From positions 1 to 54,340 of the forward strand of contig CAJFHG010000014.1 of NCBI GenBank assembly GCA_904379015.1: a stretch of DNA of 54,340 nucleotides, given 5' to 3'. The stretch is from Candidatus Paralachnospira caecorum (GTDB taxonomy: Bacteria; Bacillota; Clostridia; Lachnospirales; Lachnospiraceae). The translations under genes were made by a program, and so were the position numbers. Shown piece after piece: positions 33,659 to 42,173 of this stretch (positions are counted from its first letter, which is position 1; each line of letters starts with the position of its first letter). Under the pieces are notes generated by a model. It searched no databases. It worked only from the letters and a program-made list of their open reading frames with translations, and was not told the DNA's origin.

Positions 33659-34784
33659 GGGGCAGGCAGAGGAGGAACGGCTGCTTGAGATGATCGACGA
33701 GGAAATCGTAGAGGAGAACAGAAGAACCCCCATTCCCCTTTCCGGGAGACTGAAGCTCAGGACCTCGCTTTTCAACGGACTCAGAAGGCTGGATGTGCTT
33801 CAGGAATTTCTGGATGACGGATCTGTCACAGAAATTATGGTAAACGGCTTCGACCGCATTTTTCTGGAAAAGGAGGGAAAGCTGATCAAAAGTGCGGCAT
33901 CCTTTTCCTCCAGAGAAAAGCTGGAGGACGTGATCCAGCAGATCGTGGCGAAGGTCAACAGGACCGTCAATGAAGCGAATCCGATCGTGGATGCCAGGCT
34001 TGAGGACGGTTCCCGGGTCAACATCGTGCTGCGGGCGGCGGCGATCAACGGGCCGGCAGTGACAATACGGAAGTTTGGAAAACGGCATTTTTCCATGGAA
34101 CATCTGACAGAAGGAGGAAGTCTGACGGAAGAGGCGGCTGAGTTCCTGAAGTGGTGCGTGAGAAGCAGGAAAAATGTATTTGTATCAGGCGGCACGGGGA
34201 CGGGAAAGACCACGCTTCTGGGAGCGCTTTCAGCCTGGATTCCGGAGGATGAAAGGATCATCACCATAGAGGATTCAGCGGAGCTTCAGATCCAGTCCGC
34301 GGAGAACCAGGTGCGTCTGGAGGCCAGGAGAGCCACAGGGGAGGGCGAGAAGGAAATCACCATTCGGGATCTGATCAGGACCGCGCTGCGGATGAGGCCG
34401 GACAGGATCATTGTGGGCGAGGTGCGGGACGGCGCCTGTCTGGACATGCTCCAGGCGATGAATACGGGACATGACGGGTCGCTTTCTACCGGACACGGCC
34501 GTTCTGCCAGAGATATGATGGCAAGACTGGAGACGATGGCCATGATGGGAGGAGATCTGCCCCTGGCGGCGATCCGGCAGCAGATCGCGTCGGCGATTGA
34601 CATTATGGTACATCTGACACGGACAAGAGACGGGCAGAGACAGGTGGAGACGATTTTGGAGGTAAACGGATATGAGCAGAGCAGGGGAACATACCGGTTC
34701 AATATTCTGTACCAGAGAGAAGCAGAAACGGGGGCGCTTTCGGCCACGGGGAACCGGGTCCTTGGAAAGCTGTTCTGTCCGTGA
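33609..34784 (+). CDS. Tad pilus assembly ATPase, CpaF/TadA type
   Basis: 391 residues. The secretion ATPase core has ITEIMVNGFDRIFLEKEG (N-terminal domain), Walker A SGGTGTGKTTLL (about 192-202), the Asp box ITIEDSAELQI and Walker B RMRPDRIIVGEVRDGA, then the His box STGHGRSARDM. It drives Flp pilus extension (and possibly retraction) with ATP at the inner face of the membrane. The start at 33609 has GAAAGGAG, embedded in the previous gene. The next gene starts inside its 3' end. Called TadA of the pilus system, not to be confused with the tRNA deaminase tadA at 51512. Confidence 0.94.
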   Translation: MVLEEIRRRLLARLEHEGQAEEERLLEMIDEEIVEENRRTPIPLSGRLKLRTSLFNGLRRLDVLQEFLDDGSVTEIMVNGFDRIFLEKEGKLIKSAASFSSREKLEDVIQQIVAKVNRTVNEANPIVDARLEDGSRVNIVLRAAAINGPAVTIRKFGKRHFSMEHLTEGGSLTEEAAEFLKWCVRSRKNVFVSGGTGTGKTTLLGALSAWIPEDERIITIEDSAELQIQSAENQVRLEARRATGEGEKEITIRDLIRTALRMRPDRIIVGEVRDGACLDMLQAMNTGHDGSLSTGHGRSARDMMARLETMAMMGGDLPLAAIRQQIASAIDIMVHLTRTRDGQRQVETILEVNGYEQSRGTYRFNILYQREAETGALSATGNRVLGKLFCP

Positions 34785-35487
34785 CAGCGCGGCGGCGCTG
34801 TTCAAGGGAGCGGCGCTGACGGCAGTTTTTTCTTATTTGTTCTACAGGAGCATTGCAGCGTTTTTTGTTCTGATCCCGCTGACCCTGGTTCTGTCCCGCC
34901 GGTTCGCCGGAAAGCAGAGGAAAAAGGAGAAAGACCGCCTGCTGTTCCAGTTCAAAGATGGGATCCTGGCGCTGGCGGCCTCTCTGAGGGCAGGCCATTC
35001 CGCGGAAAATGCCTTTGTGGACGCGGCTGAGGAGCTGGCGCTTCTTTACGGACGGGAAGCGCCGATGACGAGAGAATTCAGGCGGGTGGAGGCGCGGACC
35101 GGCATGAATGTTCCGCTGGAACAGGCGGTGGCCGAGATGGCGGGACGCTGCGGACTGCAGGATATCCGGACATTTTCGGAGGTGTTCGCGGCAGCCAGAA
35201 GGACCGGCGGGGAACTGGGACGGATGATCCTGGATACGGTTCAGACGATCAGCGGCAGGATTGAAGTGCGGGAGGAAATTGAGACCTTGCTCCGGGGCAG
35301 GCAGTATGAACAGATGGTTATGAAAATGGTCCCCGTGTTTCTGCTGATCTATATGGATCTGACCTCGCCGGGATACTTTTCCGTGCTTTATGAGACCGTA
35401 TTTGGAAGAAGCGTGATGACCATATGCTTTGCTCTGTATATAGGAGCCTGGTTTCTGGCGGACCGGATCGCGGACATACAGGTTTAG
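34672..35487 (+). CDS. TadB-like inner-membrane platform protein
   Basis: 271 residues if read from the ATG at 34672, which has GGAGG nine bases upstream but lies 113 bases inside the ATPase gene. The first ~35 residues then have no family look, and a TTG at 34762 would give a more usual protein. The T2SSF (GspF) domain is at about 105-235 (ALAASLRAGHSAENAF, MTREFRRVEARTGMNVPLEQAV, VFAAARRTGGELGRMIL), with membrane helices at about 43-75 and two at the C-terminus. It forms the platform with TadC. Which start is used is open. Confidence 0.85.
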   Translation: MSRAGEHTGSIFCTREKQKRGRFRPRGTGSLESCSVRDSAAALFKGAALTAVFSYLFYRSIAAFFVLIPLTLVLSRRFAGKQRKKEKDRLLFQFKDGILALAASLRAGHSAENAFVDAAEELALLYGREAPMTREFRRVEARTGMNVPLEQAVAEMAGRCGLQDIRTFSEVFAAARRTGGELGRMILDTVQTISGRIEVREEIETLLRGRQYEQMVMKMVPVFLLIYMDLTSPGYFSVLYETVFGRSVMTICFALYIGAWFLADRIADIQV

Positions 35488-35535
35488 GGCCGCGGATTCC
35501 TGGTCCGGGAGGAGAACAGAAAAGGAAGTGGATCA

Positions 35536-36888
35536 GTGGGGAAGATCGGACTCTGGATTGTGGACAGGTATCGGGCAGTTCGGAAAAAATGTGGAAAACC
35601 GCCGGTCTCTCCGGTGAGACTGCGCAGATGCAGGCAGCTGTATCCGGGGGAAGAGCCGGAGCAGATGCTGCGCAGTCAGGACGGAGCGTTGATTTCCCGG
35701 GCGATTCTGATCTTTGCCGGAGGAGCGGTGCTGTGGACTGTCTTTTGGCTGACCCGGGAGCGGCCGGAGGCGCTTGTTTCTCTGGAGCGCCCTGATTATG
35801 GAGAAGAGGCGGTTTATTACAGCCTGGAGGTACTGCGGGAGAAAGGAGACACGGTCTCGGTTGAAGTTCCGGTGCGGGAGAGGGCGTGTACAGAAGCGGA
35901 GGCGAGGGAGCGGATCAGCCAGGCTTATGAAGAGATCAGCCGGGCCATGCTGGGGGATAATGAGTCGGCCGCGCGGGTCACATCTGATCTGAATCTGCCC
36001 GGCAGCGCTCAGGACGGCACGGTAGAGGCCGAGTGGATTTCCCGGACAAGGGAGCTTTTGGATGACTGGGGCATGATCCTGAAGGAGCCGGGAGAGATCA
36101 GCGAAGAAGGGGAAGAGGGCAGGTATTCTCTGGAGCTTTCCTGCGGGACGGTCTCCTGTCTATATGAAATTTCTGTGACGGTATATCCGCCGGAGCGGTC
36201 AGAGCAGGAACAGCTTGCCGATATGACGCTCCGGGAGATCGCGAAGCAGGAGGAAACGCAGGGACAGTCCGTGACGCTTCCTGCCGAATATCAGGGAGAA
36301 CAGCTGAAATGGTATGAGAAACAGGACCAGAGTCTGGAAGGTCTGCTGCTTGTGCTTCCGATGCTTCTGCCGGCGCTGCTGTTCGCGGGAAGGCGGCAGA
36401 GGCAGAAAGAACGGATGCGGCTCCGCGAACGGGAAATGCTTCTGGATTATCCGGAGCTGGTTTCCAGGTTCGCCGTATTGATCCAGGCGGGGATGACCAC
36501 AAGAAATGTGTGGGAAAGGATGGTGAGAGAATATGAGGAAAAAAAGAAAGGGGGAGGAAGCTTCAGATATGCGTATGAGGAGATGAAGCTTACGCTGAGC
36601 CAGCTGAAAAACGGCGTATATGAAAGTGTGGCCTACGGAGAATTCGGACGGCGGTGCGGGCTGCATCCGTATCTGAAATTCGGCGCGCTTCTGGAACAGA
36701 ATCTGAAACAGGGGAACGGAGGGCTTGCCGCGCAGCTGGAGGCTGAAGCAGGGGCGGCCTTTGAAGAACGGAAGACAACGGCCAGGAGACTGGGCGAGGA
36801 AGCGCAGACGAAGCTGATGCTTCCCATGTTCATGATGCTGGCAGTGGTGCTGGCGGTGGTTATGATTCCTGCATTTTTGTCCTTTTGA
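35536..36888 (+). CDS. TadC-like platform protein with large extra ectodomain
   Basis: 450 residues from a GTG behind AAAGGAAG. An early membrane helix (about 51-71) is followed by about 190 residues predicted outside the membrane, acidic and rich in charged helices, then a second helix (about 270-288) and the T2SSF-type domain (DYPELVSRFAVLIQAGMTTRNVWERM, about 310-430) with a final helix ending AFLSF. Classical TadC proteins are ~300 residues without this external domain. The extra region may contact the pilus or wall in a bacterium that has no outer-membrane secretin. It lies between tadB and the pilin gene. Confidence 0.82.
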   Translation: MGKIGLWIVDRYRAVRKKCGKPPVSPVRLRRCRQLYPGEEPEQMLRSQDGALISRAILIFAGGAVLWTVFWLTRERPEALVSLERPDYGEEAVYYSLEVLREKGDTVSVEVPVRERACTEAEARERISQAYEEISRAMLGDNESAARVTSDLNLPGSAQDGTVEAEWISRTRELLDDWGMILKEPGEISEEGEEGRYSLELSCGTVSCLYEISVTVYPPERSEQEQLADMTLREIAKQEETQGQSVTLPAEYQGEQLKWYEKQDQSLEGLLLVLPMLLPALLFAGRRQRQKERMRLREREMLLDYPELVSRFAVLIQAGMTTRNVWERMVREYEEKKKGGGSFRYAYEEMKLTLSQLKNGVYESVAYGEFGRRCGLHPYLKFGALLEQNLKQGNGGLAAQLEAEAGAAFEERKTTARRLGEEAQTKLMLPMFMMLAVVLAVVMIPAFLSF

Positions 36889-36912
36889 GGACGCAGGGGA
36901 AAGGAGCGGCGT

Positions 36913-37083
36913 ATGAGTGAACTGAAGAATTTCTGGAAAGAAGAAACGGCAGTGGGAGTAGTGGAGATCATTCTGATCCTTGTGGTATTGATTTCACTGG
37001 TCATTGTTTTCAAAAAGCAGCTGACTTCCCTGGTCAATACCATTTTTTCAAAAATCAGGAGCAAGGCCGGTGATGTTTATTGA
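36913..37083 (+). CDS. Flp-type (type IVb) major pilin
   Basis: 56 residues, the shortest gene in the operon; the ATG at 36913 has AAAGGAG. The sequence runs MSELKNFWKEETAVGVVEII, then a hydrophobic helix and a short basic tail KKQLTSLVNTIFSKIRSK. This is the layout of clostridial Flp1 pilins: charged leader, cleavage site, hydrophobic helix with Glu at +5. Counting back from Glu18 puts cleavage between Ala13 and Val14, so the -1 residue is Ala, not the usual Gly. Its stop overlaps the start of the DUF5702 gene. It should polymerise into the pilus after processing by one of the two prepilin peptidases. Confidence 0.9.
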   Translation: MSELKNFWKEETAVGVVEIILILVVLISLVIVFKKQLTSLVNTIFSKIRSKAGDVY

Positions 37084-38537
37084 CAGAAAGAGGCGGCGCG
37101 GGCAGCATAACCGTTTTCTTTGCCCTTCTTCTGACGCTGGTGCTCGCGGTGATCTGCACTGCCGTGGAAGCCGCCCGCGCCGCTGCTCTCTCCTATCTGA
37201 CAGCCCAGGCTCAGGAAGCGGCGCTGGAATCCGTATTTGCCGCGTATTATCTGCCCCTTTGGGAACGGTATCATCTGCTGTTCATGGCAGACGGCCCGGG
37301 CCTGATTGACGACGCGGAGGCGGGAATGTCCCGGTATGGAGACAGTGAGCTGTTCTCGTTCCGCGCGGAATCGGTACAGGTTCTGGAGACAGTGACCGCG
37401 GTGGATGAAGGAGGACGGCCCTTCCTGGAGGAAATCTGTCTGGATATGGAGCAGCACAGCACGGAGCGGTGGATTCCCGGATCCGCCGGCCTCCAGAATC
37501 AGATGAAACGAATCCGGAACGCGGAGCTTGACGTGGAATATCTTCTGGATCACACGCAGTCTGAAGAGTGGAAGACAGCAGAGCGGCAGGACAGTCCGGA
37601 GGAGGGAGAGCAGCAGACGGAGGGCCGGGAAACGGAGAAAATGGAGCTGGAGGGAAGCGCCATGGCAGCGGCTTTTGGGGATTTTCGGGAATGGAAAAAC
37701 CAGAAGATCCTGGGGCTGGTCCTTGAGGACCCGGGATGCATATCGGAGGCGGTCTGTCCGGGAGAAAGCGGTCCCTCCGGACGCGTGGAAGGAGCAGCGC
37801 TTTCGTGGAACCTGGCTCAAAAGATGGCGGCGGTCAGGTATATGGCGGAGCATTTTGGATGCTGGGAAAATCAGCAGGAAGGTTCTGTCCTGTCATATGA
37901 GCTGGAGTATGTGGCAGGAGGTCAGAAAACAGACAGAGAAAACCTGGCGGACACAGCGGAAAAAATTCTGGGGATCCGGATCGGGGCAGATTTTCTGTAT
38001 CTTCTTACGGATCAGGAAAAGATGCTTGAGGCGGAGCTCTGGGCCGGAGTCATATGGGGGCTGACGGGCATGACAATACCGCGGACGCTGATTGCCAGAG
38101 TGATCATGGGCGGGTGGGCTGCTGCGGAAGCCGTTCATGATACCCGGAGACTGTTCGCGGGGGAGACGGTGCCGCTCATGAAAAGCGGCGGGGACTGGAA
38201 AATTTCGTTAAAAGAAGCGCCGGCACTGCTCATGGGGATGAGCAGCGGTCCCGGATTGGAAACGGGGAAAAACGGCGGAAAGGAAAAAACGGAGGAATAT
38301 GCGGATCCGGACCGGGAACAGTGGAATTATCAGAGTTATCTGTATCTGCTGCTGCTCCTGGAGGATCTGCAGACCCTTCTGTTTCGGGCCATGGATGTGA
38401 TCGAATGGAACCTCAGGACAGAGGACAGGGGATTTTTTGCAGAAAACTGTCTTTCCTACGCAGAACTGGAGACGACATTCCGGGCAGGGCGGTACAGGTT
38501 TACCAAAAGAGCGGCATATGGTTATCAGCCGTCATGA
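37080..38537 (+). CDS. DUF5702 Tad-locus protein
   Basis: 485 residues from a TTG overlapping the pilin stop. After a short leader (TERGGAGSITVFFALLLTLVLAVICTAVEAARAAAL) there is one membrane helix, then a long extracytoplasmic helical and mixed region (AQAQEAALESVFAAYYLPLWERYHLLFM is the family hallmark), and a C-terminal helical bundle near 420-450. DUF5702 proteins occur almost only in clostridial tad operons and resemble TadG-type pseudopilins in topology (SITV/SVTV start). The probable role is a minor pilin or tip/assembly subunit. No enzyme motif is visible. Confidence 0.82.
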   Translation: MTERGGAGSITVFFALLLTLVLAVICTAVEAARAAALSYLTAQAQEAALESVFAAYYLPLWERYHLLFMADGPGLIDDAEAGMSRYGDSELFSFRAESVQVLETVTAVDEGGRPFLEEICLDMEQHSTERWIPGSAGLQNQMKRIRNAELDVEYLLDHTQSEEWKTAERQDSPEEGEQQTEGRETEKMELEGSAMAAAFGDFREWKNQKILGLVLEDPGCISEAVCPGESGPSGRVEGAALSWNLAQKMAAVRYMAEHFGCWENQQEGSVLSYELEYVAGGQKTDRENLADTAEKILGIRIGADFLYLLTDQEKMLEAELWAGVIWGLTGMTIPRTLIARVIMGGWAAAEAVHDTRRLFAGETVPLMKSGGDWKISLKEAPALLMGMSSGPGLETGKNGGKEKTEEYADPDREQWNYQSYLYLLLLLEDLQTLLFRAMDVIEWNLRTEDRGFFAENCLSYAELETTFRAGRYRFTKRAAYGYQPS

Positions 38538-38559
38538 AAGAGAAAGGAGGTGGAGGCGG

Positions 38560-39513
38560 ATGCCCTTTTCTGTCAGGCAGATCATCTATCAAACAAATCA
38601 AGACTCTCATAATATCCAATCAGCTGCTTTCTGTTTTTTGCCCCGGGAAGCATCTTTAAACAAACCAAAACCTCTCCAAGAAAAATGTAAGCCAAGTCAA
38701 AAACTGAATCATAAATTACAGGATTGTCTGGAGGAAAGGGTATCTGCCTGCGCTTCTTTTCAGGAAAAGGCGGTATGCGGAGAGGAAGGCAGCATGACAG
38801 CGGAAGCGGCGCTTGTCATGACGCTGTTTCTGCTGGCATCCTATGTGCTGTTTTCTCTGTTCTTTCTGATCGAGTTTCAGGTGGAATTGCAGTTTTCTCT
38901 GGAGAAAGCGGCGCGGGAAGCGGCGATCCTGTGTCTGAACGAGCAGGAGGGACGGTCCAGGATCCGCGCCGCCGTATTAGAAGAGATGGAAGATAAAACG
39001 GATTTGCTGGACTTCGGCGGGACAGACGCCGTGTTTTCCGTATACAAAAAAGGCGAGTATCTGGAGGCGGCAGTTACTTATCAGGCAGGCCCCGTCTTTC
39101 ATTTGTTTGGGAGTCTGAAGGGAATCTGGACTCAAACGTGCGCAAGACGGCTGTGGAGCGGCGAACGGTATATCAGCGGAGCCGATTCAGAGGAAGGAGA
39201 AGAAGAGTCCGTTTATGTTACCCAGAACGGCAGCGTATATCACCGGCAGCGAAGCTGTACATATCTGACGCTGTCGGTTCGGACAGCGGCATTCAGTGAG
39301 CTGGAGGAACTGAGAAGCAGCGATGGAAGCCGGTACCGGCCCTGCGGCAAATGTGCGGGAAAGGGCGCTGTGCCTGGATTGGTGTATCTTACAGAGGACG
39401 GAACAAAATATCATGGGAGCAGAGGCTGCAGCGGGCTTTGCCGCTGGATTATCAGAATCCCCTTTTCAGAGGCGGGGGAAAGACTGCCCTGCAGCAGATG
39501 CGGAGGAGGATAA
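38560..39513 (+). CDS. TadE-like pseudopilin with N-terminal extension and paired Cys motifs
   Basis: 317 residues from the ATG at 38560 behind AAAGGAGG. The pseudopilin segment GSMTAEAALVMTLFLLASYVLFSLF begins only at about residue 77; an ATG at 38794 could be the real start, giving the normal layout. The 5' part (about 38580-38730) is visibly AT-richer than the surroundings. The C-terminal ~100 residues carry two repeats, VYVTQNGSVYHRQRSC and VYLTEDGTKYHGSRGC, each with a later C-x2-C (CGKC, CSRC), so a zinc-binding or disulfide-bonded tip domain is likely. Tad minor pilin by context. Confidence 0.78.
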   Translation: MPFSVRQIIYQTNQDSHNIQSAAFCFLPREASLNKPKPLQEKCKPSQKLNHKLQDCLEERVSACASFQEKAVCGEEGSMTAEAALVMTLFLLASYVLFSLFFLIEFQVELQFSLEKAAREAAILCLNEQEGRSRIRAAVLEEMEDKTDLLDFGGTDAVFSVYKKGEYLEAAVTYQAGPVFHLFGSLKGIWTQTCARRLWSGERYISGADSEEGEEESVYVTQNGSVYHRQRSCTYLTLSVRTAAFSELEELRSSDGSRYRPCGKCAGKGAVPGLVYLTEDGTKYHGSRGCSGLCRWIIRIPFSEAGERLPCSRCGGG

Positions 39514-39945
39514 ATGGATCAAAAATGGATGCTGCTGGTGTTTCTGGCATTGTGCGCCGCCTGGGACCTGCATTCCGGGAAAATCCCGTTATGGCTTCCT
39601 CTGGCGGAAATTTTGACGGGAGCCTTGAGTGCGGCTGCCGGGTTCGGCGCGGAACAGAGAGAAATCGGGGATTTTCTGTGGGGAATGGTCCCTGGAGGTC
39701 TGATCTGTGCGGTGTCCTGGCTTTTGAAGGGCCAGATCGGAACAGGCGACGGATGGATCCTGATGGCGGTCGGCGCGGTGAGAGGCTGGAAAGAGAGCGC
39801 GGCGCTGTTGGGATCCAGTCTGATCCTGATCTTTCCTGTGGCCTTTTTCTGGAGCGTGATCCGGAAGAAAAGAGAGAAAAAGCTGCCCTTTGCGCCTTTT
39901 ATTATGGGAGGATACATATGGCGGATGTTATGCGGAGGATTCTGA
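39514..39945 (+). CDS. A24 prepilin peptidase (second copy)
   Basis: 143 residues, about five membrane helices. Catalytic Asp in AAWDLHSGKIPLW (about 17) and in GTGDGWILMAVGA (GxGD, about 88). The start abuts the previous stop with GGAGGAGG ten bases upstream. It is shorter and clearly different in sequence from the copy at 32077. The two may be specialised for the Flp pilin and the pseudopilins. Its 3' end overlaps the next gene by 28 bases. Confidence 0.85.
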   Translation: MDQKWMLLVFLALCAAWDLHSGKIPLWLPLAEILTGALSAAAGFGAEQREIGDFLWGMVPGGLICAVSWLLKGQIGTGDGWILMAVGAVRGWKESAALLGSSLILIFPVAFFWSVIRKKREKKLPFAPFIMGGYIWRMLCGGF

Positions 39946-40361
39946 AGCGAAAGCTTCAGGCAAGTTATACGGCGGAGGCGGCGGTTCTGATACCGGTGGG
40001 ATTTGCGGTGGTGCTCCTGATCGTTTCATTTACTCTGATCTGTTATGACAGAACGGCGCTCTGCGCCGGAATCCATGAGGCGGCACAGAGGGAGGCGTTT
40101 CAGAAGATGCGGGACGGGGACAGAGAAGAGACAGAGATGCCGGCTGCCGTATCGGAGGTCTTCCTGACCACAGAGGACAGCCAGCGGCATATCTCTGTGA
40201 GAGGCGAGGCAAGAAGCCGCTTCCTTTCGGATCTGATCGCTTCGGTATTTTTTCTGCCGGAGGCGGGGTATGAAAATGAGGAGACTGTTTTTCTGATCTA
40301 CGGGGAAAATCAGGTCAGGCAAAACAGAGCCGGAGAAAACGAGATCGGGGAGAGCGACTAG
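39918..40361 (+). CDS. Second TadE-like pseudopilin
   Basis: 147 residues; the ATG at 39918 has GGGAGGAT upstream. A short basic leader (RRILKRKLQ) is followed by ASYTAEAAVLIPVGFAVVLLIVSFTLICY, the classic TadE/TadF start, then a small outside domain. The longer frame reading upstream is only overlap with other genes and is rejected. It is probably a minor pilin needed for assembly. The stop is immediately followed by the FHA gene. Confidence 0.8.
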   Translation: MADVMRRILKRKLQASYTAEAAVLIPVGFAVVLLIVSFTLICYDRTALCAGIHEAAQREAFQKMRDGDREETEMPAAVSEVFLTTEDSQRHISVRGEARSRFLSDLIASVFFLPEAGYENEETVFLIYGENQVRQNRAGENEIGESD

Positions 40362-41519
40362 ATGAAAGGAATTTACAGGCGGGAACGGGGACATAATTAT
40401 CTTCTGCTTTTTTCAGAAGAAAACGGCGGTGGAGAGGATGAGGGCAGGCATACGCAGACGGAGATGGTCAGAAGGAACCAGATCCGGGGCATGGCATCTC
40501 TCCGTACAGGCTGGGAGGATAACCGGAGGTATTACGAATATGACATCACCGGGATGCAGCCGATGGCGAGAGTAGCTGAATTCCGGGAACTGACAGGTAC
40601 AGACGTCAGGACACTGCTGGAGCAGCTGGCAGAACTCCTGCTGAGAATGGAGCCCTACCTTCTGAACCGGGACGGGCTGGTGCTGGAGCCGGAATTCCTG
40701 TATCTGCGTCCGGACCGGATGGAATACGCGTTTTTCTTTTATCCGGACCAGAAAGAAGGATATCGTGCGCATATGCGGGATCTGGCCCGATATCTTCTGG
40801 AACATTCCAATGGAGAGGATCGGGAGCTGATGGAACTGACGGTTCGCTTTTTCCGGATCTGTGCCGGAGAGGGACCTGAGCCGGAACAGATTTTTTCCTG
40901 CCTGGACGGATACAGGGAAGCGGACGCACATCCTGAGACAGGTTTTCCGGAACTGCAGGCGGAGCATGATGAAAAGCAGGAACCAGATACTGGAAAGCAT
41001 CCGACAGAGCGCGGAAAACGGTTTGGAAAAATCAGAGAACTGCTGAAACGAATATTTGCCGCAAAGCCATATCCGGAGGAGGAAATGTGGGATGAGCTGG
41101 ATCCCTGTGATCAAAGGGTACCGGAACTGTCAGAAGGAATGTCCGGAAAGATCCGGACAGAAAGAGCGGATCCAAGGACGGAGCTTCTGTATGTGGAAGA
41201 AACAGAAGGCGGAGGTCCGGCGCTTTATGAAAAGGGGAGCGGACAGAGAATCCTTCTGGACCATGTTCCGTTTTATGTAGGAACCGGAAGAGATGCAGAT
41301 TACAGCCCGCAGTCCTGCAGCGTCAGCAGAATGCATTTGAAGATTGACAGAGGGGGAGACGGCTATCGGATCACAGATCTGAATTCCACCAACGGGACGA
41401 GGCTGAACGGCTGCAGTCTCAGGCCAAATGAGCAAAGAACTCTGAGGTCCGGTGATGAAATCTGGGCAGCAGGCATTTTATATGAGTTCCGTGAATTTGA
41501 CACAGGAGAAAAATCGTGA
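40362..41519 (+). CDS. FHA-domain protein of the Tad locus (DUF6382-like N-terminus)
   Basis: 385 residues, soluble. The N-terminal ~190 residues have the pattern of the DUF6382 domain found in clostridial tad operons (LNRDGLVLEPEFLYLRPDRMEYAFFFYPD). A charged linker follows, then an FHA domain at about 300-380 with phosphothreonine-binding residues in VGTGRDADY...SVSRMHLKI and DLNSTNGTRLNG. FHA domains bind phospho-Thr, so assembly or switching of the pilus may depend on a Ser/Thr kinase that is not encoded here. The start abuts the previous stop. It is the last gene of the tight operon. Confidence 0.87.
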   Translation: MKGIYRRERGHNYLLLFSEENGGGEDEGRHTQTEMVRRNQIRGMASLRTGWEDNRRYYEYDITGMQPMARVAEFRELTGTDVRTLLEQLAELLLRMEPYLLNRDGLVLEPEFLYLRPDRMEYAFFFYPDQKEGYRAHMRDLARYLLEHSNGEDRELMELTVRFFRICAGEGPEPEQIFSCLDGYREADAHPETGFPELQAEHDEKQEPDTGKHPTERGKRFGKIRELLKRIFAAKPYPEEEMWDELDPCDQRVPELSEGMSGKIRTERADPRTELLYVEETEGGGPALYEKGSGQRILLDHVPFYVGTGRDADYSPQSCSVSRMHLKIDRGGDGYRITDLNSTNGTRLNGCSLRPNEQRTLRSGDEIWAAGILYEFREFDTGEKS

Positions 41520-41564
41520 TACGCTCAAGGTCAGTACAGAACAGAATGAAAGAAAGGAAAACTT

Positions 41565-42173
41565 ATGGATTACGAAACCGTATCTGGCAGAAAACGTCTT
41601 CCATATGCGACGGCTGTGCTGACTGCGCTGAACGTGATGTATTTTTTCTATCTGCTTGTCAGCGGAGCCGTCGGTTCGTCGGAGGACATGATCAATAAAG
41701 GCGCGCTGTTTATTTATGACGGAGTGTATATGGGCGGGATCCATCAGCTGTTTACCGCCATGTTCATGCATTTTGACATTTATCATCTGGGCAGCAACAT
41801 GCTGGTGCTGGTCATTCTCGGAGATCTGCTGGAGGTCCGGCTGGGCAGCATCCGTTTTGTGATCGCTTATCTGGCGACCGGTGCAGCTGGAAATCTGGCG
41901 ACGATTGTTATGTACGGGTTCTGGGGCTGGACGGCCGTTTCAGCAGGAGCGTCCGGCGCTGTATTCGGACTGGTGGGCGTTCTGGCCTGTCTGGTGTTCC
42001 GGAACAGAGGATCTGTGCCGGGATACAGCAGAAACAGAATCCTTGTGATGCTGTTTCTGCTCTTCTATAGCGGATTCAGAAACGCGCAGGTGAATACAGT
42101 GGCTCATGCGGCGGGATTTCTGACAGGCATTCTGTTTGGCTTTTTATTCAGCAGGGCCTGGAAATCGCGGTAG
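41565..42173 (+). CDS. Rhomboid-family intramembrane serine protease
   Basis: 202 residues, six membrane helices. Catalytic Ser130 in GASGAVFGLVG and His181 in NTVAHAAGFLTG, with the conserved HLGSNMLVLVILGDLLE helix. GAAAGGAAAA precedes the ATG. It cuts membrane proteins within the bilayer. It lies 45 bases after the FHA gene, so it may belong to the tad transcript and could process a pilus or signalling protein, but that is inference. Its 3' end overlaps the convergent kinase gene by 30 bases. Confidence 0.92.
   Translation: MDYETVSGRKRLPYATAVLTALNVMYFFYLLVSGAVGSSEDMINKGALFIYDGVYMGGIHQLFTAMFMHFDIYHLGSNMLVLVILGDLLEVRLGSIRFVIAYLATGAAGNLATIVMYGFWGWTAVSAGASGAVFGLVGVLACLVFRNRGSVPGYSRNRILVMLFLLFYSGFRNAQVNTVAHAAGFLTGILFGFLFSRAWKSR

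Noticed and set aside
39351-39917. Upstream part of a long frame joined to the second TadE-like gene
   Set aside because: Overlaps two well-supported genes in another frame; real start is ATG 39918 with its own ribosome site.
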